Shown one piece after another: positions 58,060 through 64,000 of a stretch of DNA of 64,000 nucleotides. The position numbers and the translations under genes are program-made. The stretch covers positions 62,001-126,000 of the forward strand of contig JAGOQS010000003.1 in NCBI GenBank assembly GCA_017991315.1, given 5' to 3'. How positions within the stretch are numbered: position 1 is the stretch's first letter; every line of letters begins with the position of its first letter. The DNA is from Ferrovibrio sp. Lineage in GTDB: Bacteria; Pseudomonadota; Alphaproteobacteria; Ferrovibrionales; Ferrovibrionaceae. Under the pieces are notes generated by a model, which saw nothing but the letters and a program-made list of their open reading frames with translations, did not search any database and was not told the DNA's origin.

Positions 58060-58527
58060 TCAGACCAGTTCGAAGATGGCGTCGATCTCGACCGATACGC
58101 CGCGCGGCAGCGACACCGCGCCGACCGCGAAGCGGGCATGCTTGCCGGCATCGCCGAATACCTGCGCGAACAGGTCGGAAGCACCGTTGATCACCTGCGG
58201 CTGCTGGATGAAATCCGGCGTCGAATTGACGAAGCCGCCCACCTTCAGCACGCGCTTGATGCCATCCAGCGAACCGCCGGCCGCGGCGCGCGCCTGGGCG
58301 ATCAGGTTGAGGCCGCAGAGCCGCGCCGCTTCCACGCCCTGTTCCAGGCTCATATCGGCGCCGAGCCGGCCGAGATAGCGCAATTCGCCGTTCCAGATGG
58401 TGATCTGGCCGGCGACATAGAGCGTCTTGCCGCTGATGGTGTAGGGGACATAATTGGCCGCCGGGGTGGCCGGGTTGGGCAATTCGATGCCCAGCGTCTT
58501 GAGACGCGCTTCATGGCTGGCAGTCAT
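58060..58527 (-). CDS. RidA-family protein 1
   Basis: 155 residues; ends KHARFAVGAVSLPRGVSVEIDAIFEL, the RidA active-site arginine segment, with YVAGQITIWNGELRYLGRLGADM and LVLKVGGFVNSTPDF-like middle. Deaminates reactive enamine/imine intermediates. First gene of the RidA–RidA–GDPD–FemAB-like block. Confidence 0.87.
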   Translation of the reverse strand: MTASHEARLKTLGIELPNPATPAANYVPYTISGKTLYVAGQITIWNGELRYLGRLGADMSLEQGVEAARLCGLNLIAQARAAAGGSLDGIKRVLKVGGFVNSTPDFIQQPQVINGASDLFAQVFGDAGKHARFAVGAVSLPRGVSVEIDAIFELV

Positions 58528-58597
58528 GGGAGATACCCTTTGCTTACTGGAGCCGGAATCTAGCCCCAAGCAGTCCCTGACCGCAACCGACGGCCGT

Positions 58598-59356
58598 TCA
58601 ACTTACGGGGCGCGCGCGCCGCGTTTCCTTGTGCAGATACATCGCGCGGTCGGAGGCTTTCAGCAGGCTGGCCAGGCTGGCACGGCCATCATAGCGCACC
58701 AGGCCATAGGAAAGACCGACCGGCAGCCGGCCCTGGCCCCAGAGCAGGGGTTCGTTGCGGATCGCCGCGCAGAGGCCGCGCAGCCGGGCTTCGGCTGCCG
58801 CCACGCTGGCGCCGGGCAGCACCAGGGCGAATTCATCGCCATGCAGGCGGGCGGCGAAATCCTCAGGCGCTGCGGCCTGGTGCAGATGCCGCGCGGCATG
58901 GCGCAAAGCAGCGTCGCCGGCGGCATGGCCATGGCCGTCATTGATGCCTTTCAGGCCATCGAGGTCGAGGAAGCCGAGCACGCCGCCGCCATTCTGGCGG
59001 CGGGCGCGGACCAGTTCTTGGTCCATGTGATGCTCGAAGCCGCGCCGGTTGGCGAGGCCGGTAAGTTCATCGGTGAGGCTGACGCGCTCCAGTTCCTCGA
59101 TGCGCTGCTGCTGATCGGCAAGCTTCTGCTCGCTTTCGGCCGCGACATCGAGGATCTGGTCGAGCAGTGCCAGGCGGGCGGGGTCGCTGTCGCGGCGGAG
59201 CTGCAACCGCAGGCGCAGTACCAGACTGGCGAATCCGGGCCGGGCGGCCCCAGATAAAACTGTATCTGGCAAGGCGGTGCCGAAGGCGGGGGCCTGGTCG
59301 GCACGCCAGTCGGCGAGGTTGACCGGCAGATCATTGGCTGGCAGGGCGAAGCTCAT
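58598..59356 (-). CDS. soluble GGDEF-domain protein with HGDEF variant
   Basis: 252 residues, no membrane segment. A helical N-terminal part (coiled-coil-like SEQKLADQQQRIEELERVSL) leads into a GGDEF domain: DLDGLKGINDGHGHAAGD and ARLHGDEFALVL, in which the first glycine of GGDEF is His. No RxxD I-site is visible. Could be an active cyclase, a GTP/c-di-GMP sensor or a degenerate copy. Confidence 0.82.
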   Translation of the reverse strand: MSFALPANDLPVNLADWRADQAPAFGTALPDTVLSGAARPGFASLVLRLRLQLRRDSDPARLALLDQILDVAAESEQKLADQQQRIEELERVSLTDELTGLANRRGFEHHMDQELVRARRQNGGGVLGFLDLDGLKGINDGHGHAAGDAALRHAARHLHQAAAPEDFAARLHGDEFALVLPGASVAAAEARLRGLCAAIRNEPLLWGQGRLPVGLSYGLVRYDGRASLASLLKASDRAMYLHKETRRARPVS

Positions 59357-59552
59357 GACGAAACCCGTGTGACTTTGTTCCGGGACGAGCAAAGCAATGG
59401 TCGTGCCAGATAATTTTTGTTGGAAATTCGGGAAAAATATTTTCGCTGACCCGGCAAGAATTGCCCGCGGGGCGGGGCGGGCGGCAGGGCTGTTGCAAAT
59501 CCGCAACCCCCGGAAACATATGTGAAAAACGTGGCATTTCGGGCATTTGCGA

Positions 59553-59582
59553 TTGACGGGGCACTCAGCCGTCGCGTATCTA
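59553..59582 (+). promoter_or_regulatory. promoter of the outer-membrane protein gene
   Basis: TTGACG (59553–59558) and TATCTA (59577–59582), 18-bp spacer, 64 bp before ATG 59646. Confidence 0.5.
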
Positions 59583-59645
59583 TGAAGGTGAGATATCGAC
59601 CAAGTAGTGTCGATGCCGATACCTTGAGCCTCGAGGGGGATGAGT

Positions 59646-60704
59646 ATGCTGAAGAAACTGGCCTTTACGCTGCTGCTTGGCGCGGCTTTTTTCGCTCCGC
59701 AGGTTGCCTCTGCCCAGGGCTATAACGCGCCGGGTTCTTCCAGCCAGGCCCAGCAGCAGTCGACGGTAATCATCTCAACCAGCAACGCCTCGATCCTGGC
59801 CAGCAATATTGGCAGTTCGCTTAGTGCGTCGATCGGCGGCAGCTTTAGCGGTTTAAGAGTCGTTGATGCCGCGCCAAAGAGCAATACCGGCGTTGCGATG
59901 AATTCGCGTGAATCGGGCCGTGCCGCCGGCGCCGCCGACAAGCGCTTCGGCGCCTGGCTGCAGGGCGATTACACCAGCCTGGAATATAACCGCACCGTGC
60001 TGGCCTTCGATGGCAGCGCCTATTCGATGCTTGCCGGCCTGGATTACAAGGCCTCGGACCGTCTGCTGCTCGGCGTGTCGCTGGGTTATGAATCGGCGGA
60101 TATCACCACCACCTACAATGCCGGTACGCTTGAAGGCACTGGTTTCGGCGTCACGCCGTTCATGGGTTTCGCGCTGAACAACACCTGGAGCCTCAGCGCC
60201 TACGCCAACTACACCATGCTGGAATACGACATGACCCGTACCAGCAACACGGTGCGCGGCTCGTATGACGCGACCCGCTGGTTCGTGGGCGGCGGCCTGG
60301 ATGGCAACTACGCGGTGGGCCGCTTCCGCCTGATGCCGACGGTTGGCGTGCTGTATCTGGAAGAGAAGTCGGATGCCTATCGCGAGAGCACTGGCGCGAA
60401 CGTGGCCGGTTCGACCACCAAGCTCGGTCGCCTGTCGTTCGGCGGTTCGGTCGGCTATGCCTTCGAGAACCTGATGCCGTATGTGAAGCTGGTCGGCGAG
60501 TACGACTTCGAGCATCCGGATGAAGTCTCGATCGGCAACGGCCAGTTCACCCAGGTCGAGACTTTCGGTGGTCAGGCGGCGATCGGTGTCCGCTTCCTCG
60601 GCGCCAGCGGTATGTCGGGCCATATTGAAGGCGGCTACAAGTCGCTGGGCCGCGAGGACCTGAATGTGTGGAGCGTCGGCGGCCGCGTGCGGATGGCCTT
60701 CTAA
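59646..60704 (+). CDS. autotransporter-type beta-barrel outer-membrane protein
   Basis: About 352 residues. Signal peptide (cleavage near ASAQG). After a short ~70-residue Ser/Ala-rich segment comes an autotransporter beta-domain: repeated amphipathic strands such as GAWLQGDYTSLEYN, SMLAGLDYKASDRLLLGVSLGYESADI and WSVGGRVRMAF with a terminal Phe. No passenger domain of normal size, so more likely a porin-like or adhesin-like barrel. ATG 59646 fits the GAGGGGG RBS better than 59640. Confidence 0.8.
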   Translation: MLKKLAFTLLLGAAFFAPQVASAQGYNAPGSSSQAQQQSTVIISTSNASILASNIGSSLSASIGGSFSGLRVVDAAPKSNTGVAMNSRESGRAAGAADKRFGAWLQGDYTSLEYNRTVLAFDGSAYSMLAGLDYKASDRLLLGVSLGYESADITTTYNAGTLEGTGFGVTPFMGFALNNTWSLSAYANYTMLEYDMTRTSNTVRGSYDATRWFVGGGLDGNYAVGRFRLMPTVGVLYLEEKSDAYRESTGANVAGSTTKLGRLSFGGSVGYAFENLMPYVKLVGEYDFEHPDEVSIGNGQFTQVETFGGQAAIGVRFLGASGMSGHIEGGYKSLGREDLNVWSVGGRVRMAF

Positions 60705-60730
60705 GCTGCCTCGGCCCTCGGGCCAAGAAC

Positions 60731-60760
60731 AAAGGCCGGACCGAAAGGTCCGGCCTTTTT
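60731..60760 (+). terminator. rho-independent terminator of the outer-membrane protein gene
   Basis: AAAGGCCGGACC–GAAA–GGTCCGGCCTTT, a perfect 12-bp stem with GNRA loop and T-tail. Confidence 0.95.
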
Positions 60761-60859
60761 GTTTGTGCGCCCCGTATTTCTGATGCGGGGGCTTCTGATG
60801 CGGGTTTTTTCTCGCCGGTGGATTATCACCGGCGCAGGGAATCAGGCAGAATACGCCGC

Positions 60860-62905
60860 ATGGCGAAGCCTGGGGCATTGATTGCCGAAACACGCGAGCG
60901 TCTGGCTGCCTATGCCGCGCTGCCGGTGATCTGGCTTGGCTGCGCTGGCAGCATGGTGTCGCTGCCGCCCTTCGAGCATGGCTTCCGCGCCCAGTCCGAA
61001 CCGATCCTCTTCACCGCCTTCGCCGCGGCCGGTCTGGCAGCGCTGGTTCTGGCCGGCTGGATCGCGGCGGGAGGGCGGCCGAGCCGCCCGGCGCTGCTGC
61101 TGGCGCTGCCGGCCTTCCTGCTGGCGTTATGGCTCATGATGAGCGGGCCGCAAGGCTTTGCGTTCGTCCATTGGCGTCTGCGCCTGCTTGGCGATCCCAG
61201 CTTCGGGCTAGGCGCCTTATGGTATGCCGCCATTGGCCTCTGGGTGCTGCTCGGCGATCTGGTGCTGCGCCAGCCGCAGGCACGCCAACTCGCGCTGCTC
61301 GGTGCTATCGCCGTGTCGCTGCCGATGCTCGGCGCCTATGTCGTCGAATACATCACTGGCACATCCTCGGGCCTCTTAGTGCGCGCCTTCTATACCTGGC
61401 CGGCATTGTTCCTGCCGATCTGGGCGGCGGCGCTCTATAAGGATGACGGGCGGCAGGGCCACTGGCTGCTGATGGCGGCGATTGCGGTGTCGCTGCTGCT
61501 GCTGGCGATGAGCCGCACGGCGACGCTGGTTGGTGCGGCAGCTGTCGGCGCCGCAGTTGCGCTGGCCTGGCCACGCCTGCGGGCTCCACCGCTGACCTGG
61601 CTGCGCCATCCGGTCATGGTCTGGACTTTGGTAGCAGCCGCAGCATTGCTGCCATTGCTGCTGATCAGCCTGCCGGCGCTGACGGCAAACCAGCCCTCGC
61701 TGGAATCGCGGCGGCTGACCTGGATGGTGGTGCGGGGCGCGCTGGAGCATGAACCGGCGATGTGGCTGCGCGGCCTGGGGGCGGGCTCGATGTCCGGCAC
61801 GCTCGCGGCCGAAACCCTTGCGGCGGGCTTCCCGGTCTGGCGCTTGCAGGAATGGGACTTTCTGTCGCGCGATTACTCCAATGCGCATAACTGGCTGCTG
61901 CAGGTGCTGCATGATGGCGGGCTGCCAGCCTTGCTGCTGCTGGCCTGGCTGATCGCCATGCCGTTGCGGCTGGCGCGGCCCGAACGGCGCGGCCTGGCGC
62001 TAGCCTTGACCGTGGCCTACTGGCTCGGCCTCGGCCTCTGGTTCGAGCATACGCTGTCACTGGCCTTTATCGGCATCACCTGGGCTGCATTGGTGGCGCC
62101 TTCCGAGCCGGAGCGCAGCAAGCAGCGGCAGGAGAAGCCGGAAAGCCTTGGCAAGCACAGGCCGGCGCTGGCTGCCGCCGGCATCGCCGGGCTGCTGCTG
62201 CTGGGCGGCACCGGCCTCTGGGCCGCCGTGGCACTGGAGCGCATGTCGGCGATGTTCAACCCGCTGGTTGCCTGGTTCGACCCCAAGCTCGGCGTCGGCG
62301 GACCAGTGCCGCCCACCCCCGTTGATCCGCGCCGCGCCGATGTTGTGCTGGCTGACTTCATCAAAGCCCACGCCAACTCGCTTGTCTGGCGGCATCAACC
62401 CGCCAATGGCCAAACGCTCGATATGGCTTGGGAGGCGCAGCGCAGCGCGGCGCTGCTTGGCATGATCGCGGCGCAGATCTCCCAGACCACCTCGGTGCAG
62501 TTTGCCCTGGCCAGCGAGCGGTTTCTCTCAGACCTGATGCAGCGCCAGGAGCTGGCCTCCTATCGGCCACCGACGATGGAAGCCTTGTCGCTGTGGCGGC
62601 GCGTCGTCGAACAGGCGCTGATGCTGGCGCCACGCCGCAATGACGTGGCCCTTGGCTATCTCACCTGGACCTTCGCCAATCGCGGGTTCGACCAGGTTCG
62701 CGCCATGGCGCGCCGGCTGCAGGCGCTTGATGCCAATGATCCGATCGCGCTGTTCTTCGAGGCCGGCATGTTGTCGCAAAGCGGCAGCGAGGCCGATAGA
62801 AGCCAGGCTGCCGCCCTGCTGCGCCGCGCGATGCTGCATGACCTCGAGCGCTATTTCCCGCTCGACGATAATTTCAAGGCACAGTTCGGGCCTGAACGGA
62901 AATAG
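60860..62905 (+). CDS. O-antigen ligase-like membrane protein with C-terminal soluble domain
   Basis: About 681 residues. Ten to twelve membrane segments in the first ~430 residues, with SRTATLVGAAAVGA and the AHNWLLQVLHDGGLPALLLL segment of Wzy_C/WaaL-type ligases and polymerases. A ~250-residue C-terminal helical, probably TPR-like region (ALMLAPRRNDVALGYLTWTFANRGFDQVRAMARRL) follows. Likely acts on surface polysaccharide; no other glycan genes are adjacent. ATG 60860 is chosen on N-terminal topology; its RBS is weak. Confidence 0.68.
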   Translation: MAKPGALIAETRERLAAYAALPVIWLGCAGSMVSLPPFEHGFRAQSEPILFTAFAAAGLAALVLAGWIAAGGRPSRPALLLALPAFLLALWLMMSGPQGFAFVHWRLRLLGDPSFGLGALWYAAIGLWVLLGDLVLRQPQARQLALLGAIAVSLPMLGAYVVEYITGTSSGLLVRAFYTWPALFLPIWAAALYKDDGRQGHWLLMAAIAVSLLLLAMSRTATLVGAAAVGAAVALAWPRLRAPPLTWLRHPVMVWTLVAAAALLPLLLISLPALTANQPSLESRRLTWMVVRGALEHEPAMWLRGLGAGSMSGTLAAETLAAGFPVWRLQEWDFLSRDYSNAHNWLLQVLHDGGLPALLLLAWLIAMPLRLARPERRGLALALTVAYWLGLGLWFEHTLSLAFIGITWAALVAPSEPERSKQRQEKPESLGKHRPALAAAGIAGLLLLGGTGLWAAVALERMSAMFNPLVAWFDPKLGVGGPVPPTPVDPRRADVVLADFIKAHANSLVWRHQPANGQTLDMAWEAQRSAALLGMIAAQISQTTSVQFALASERFLSDLMQRQELASYRPPTMEALSLWRRVVEQALMLAPRRNDVALGYLTWTFANRGFDQVRAMARRLQALDANDPIALFFEAGMLSQSGSEADRSQAAALLRRAMLHDLERYFPLDDNFKAQFGPERK

Positions 62906-62908
62906 ACT

Positions 62909-63874
62909 CTAGAGCGGACTTGGCGGCGCCCGGCCCGCCAGCACCGCGTCGATGTTATCGAGCGCGGCGAAGCCCATGGCATCGCGGGTTTCCTCGGTGG
63001 CGCTGCCGACATGCGGCAGCAGGAACACATTGTCGAGCGTGGCATAGCCTGGATGCAGGTTCGGCTCACCAGCGAAAACGTCCAGGCCGGCGGCACGGAT
63101 CTGTCCGGATTTGAGCGCTGCCAGCAAAGCTTCGTCCACCACCATGTCGCCGCGCGCGGTGTTGACGAAGATGGCGCCGCGCGGCAGCAGGGCGAGCTTT
63201 TCGGCATTGAACAGGCCGCGCGTCTCCGGTGTCGAGGGCGCATTGATGGAAAAGAAGTCGGATGCCTGGAGCAGGCTTTCCAGCGTGTCGTGATACACCG
63301 CGCCGAGTTCCTGTTCTGGCGGCAGGCGGCGGCGGTTGTGATAATGGATCCGCATGCCGAAGGCGCGGGCGCGCTGCGCCACCGCCTGGCCGATGCGGCC
63401 CATGCCGTAGATGCCAAGCCGCTTGTCCCTGGGGTCGCGGCCCAGCAGCATCGTGGTGTGCCAGCCGCGCCATGCGCCATCGCGTACCAGCTTGTTGCCC
63501 TCATGCGCCCGCCGCGCAGCGGCCAGCAGCAGCAGCAAGGCGGTGTCGGCGGTGGCCTCGGTCAGCACATCGGGCGTGTTCGTGGCAACGATGCCGCGCG
63601 CCTTGATTGCCGTCACGTCGAGATGTTCGTAGCCGACAGAGAAGGTGGCGATCACCTTCACGCTGGCCGGCAGTAGCGCCACCGCCTCGGCGGTGACGCG
63701 GTCGCCGGCGCAGACCAGGATACCATCGGCGCGGTGGCTGCTGGCGCGGGCGGCGATCTCCTGCGGGCTCAGCAGCGTGTCTTCCGGGTTCGGCAGGGTG
63801 TCATAATCGCGCTGGGCGCGGGCTTCGACATGGGGCGGCAGGCGGCGGGTCAGCAACAGGCGGAAGCGGCTCAT
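62909..63874 (-). CDS. D-isomer 2-hydroxyacid dehydrogenase (glyoxylate/hydroxypyruvate reductase-like)
   Basis: About 321 residues. NAD(P) site GIYGMGRIGQAVAQRA, catalytic Arg in NTARGDMVVDEAL, Glu in FAGEPNLHP and His in LLPHVGSATEETR. Reduces 2-oxoacids such as glyoxylate or hydroxypyruvate. ATG 63874 is chosen; a GTG at 63889 is in frame. Convergent with the O-antigen ligase-like gene (3-bp gap). Confidence 0.9.
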   Translation of the reverse strand: MSRFRLLLTRRLPPHVEARAQRDYDTLPNPEDTLLSPQEIAARASSHRADGILVCAGDRVTAEAVALLPASVKVIATFSVGYEHLDVTAIKARGIVATNTPDVLTEATADTALLLLLAAARRAHEGNKLVRDGAWRGWHTTMLLGRDPRDKRLGIYGMGRIGQAVAQRARAFGMRIHYHNRRRLPPEQELGAVYHDTLESLLQASDFFSINAPSTPETRGLFNAEKLALLPRGAIFVNTARGDMVVDEALLAALKSGQIRAAGLDVFAGEPNLHPGYATLDNVFLLPHVGSATEETRDAMGFAALDNIDAVLAGRAPPSPL

Positions 63875-63995
63875 GGTCCCTGCATTCACACTATTGGGGA
63901 TTCGCGTTATTTTTCCATTAGATGCGCGACGGCATGTTGCACCGCCGCAGCGCCCCTATATTGTGAAGAGCGGACGTGCCGCGGGCAAGGATTCG

Positions 63996-64000
63996 ATGAA
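63996..64000 (+). CDS. possible start of the next gene
   Basis: An ATG at 63996, with CAAGGA 5 nt upstream, at the window edge. Only two bases follow the start codon, so nothing can be said of the product. The 120 bp before it contain no other gene. Confidence 0.3.

Noticed and set aside
63934-63962. TTGCACCGCCGCAG region near the window end as a second PhaR site
   Set aside because: The spacing between TTGC and GCAG is 6 bp, not 3–4, and the downstream gene is off the window.
1-64000. tRNA, rRNA, CRISPR arrays, insertion sequences, prophage
   Set aside because: None were seen by eye. No transposase, integrase, Cas gene or long spaced direct-repeat array is present, and the intergenic gaps are short.

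Overview
The window is GC-rich, densely coded DNA from a heterotrophic alphaproteobacterium. Rhodospirillales (Azospirillum- or Ferrovibrio-like) is my best guess, inferred from three things: the dac–phasin–clpS–clpA neighbourhood, the RidA–GDPD–FemAB-like–HIT block, and intergenic palindromes of the CGTCATGCCCGG...CCGGGCATCTCA type. I see no rRNA, tRNA, CRISPR array, prophage or insertion sequence. No gap between genes exceeds about 300 bp.

Layout. 1–3.4 kb is the edge of an aerobic benzoyl-CoA (box) locus: BoxR regulator (cut by the window start), a MioC-like flavodoxin, benzoate-CoA ligase and an alpha/beta hydrolase. 3.4–6 kb holds a cluster of palindromic repeats, a lipoprotein and a periplasmic iron-binding protein. 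6.2–11.4 kb is a co-oriented unit of IclR regulator, cyclic-amide hydrolase, Tat-exported NitT/TauT-type binding protein, ATPase, permease and a small unknown protein. 11.4–14.6 kb (minus strand) has a fused iron permease coupled to a TPR-methyltransferase. 14.7–21.5 kb carries a small protein with a Sel1-repeat protein, an NnrU-like membrane protein, a MocR regulator convergent with a PNPOx-like protein, a LysE exporter and an AstE-like deacylase.

21.7–27.4 kb is a complete peptide ABC importer (SBP, two permeases, two ATPases). 27.6–30.3 kb has two universal stress proteins, the second behind an FNR/FixK-type promoter, and a hydrolase whose start site lies inside a perfect 15-bp inverted repeat. 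30–36.8 kb has a membrane diguanylate cyclase, an NAD(P)-binding protein, parE, a YciA-type thioesterase, a PAS-like protein, a BrnT/BrnA toxin–antitoxin pair with a palindromic operator, and an MBL-fold lipoprotein. 36.9–41.9 kb is a GntR-controlled TRAP transporter interrupted by an opposite-strand enolase-superfamily gene. 41.9–49.4 kb has trkH, a SPOR-tailed D,D-carboxypeptidase, a lipoprotein, a phasin, clpS and clpA. 49.5–54.3 kb has a soluble chemoreceptor-like protein and a second peptide importer lacking its own ATPases. 54.3–64 kb has repeats, a minus-strand housekeeping block (TPR, HIT, FemAB-like, GDPD, two RidA), a GGDEF protein, an autotransporter-type barrel, an O-antigen-ligase-like protein and a 2-hydroxyacid dehydrogenase.

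The genes depict an aerobic to microaerobic scavenger that imports peptides, organic acids, cyclic amides and iron, degrades benzoate and stores PHB. The most interesting non-coding signals are: an ~84-bp structured composite repeat present twice and sharing its ends with short palindromes; an inverted repeat burying the RBS and start codon of the 29568 hydrolase; a TRAP operon split by an antisense gene; a 19-codon leader ORF overlapping clpS; and small tandem duplications beginning at the 3' ends of dppF and clpS. All family calls are by eye from the translated sequence. No database search was possible.
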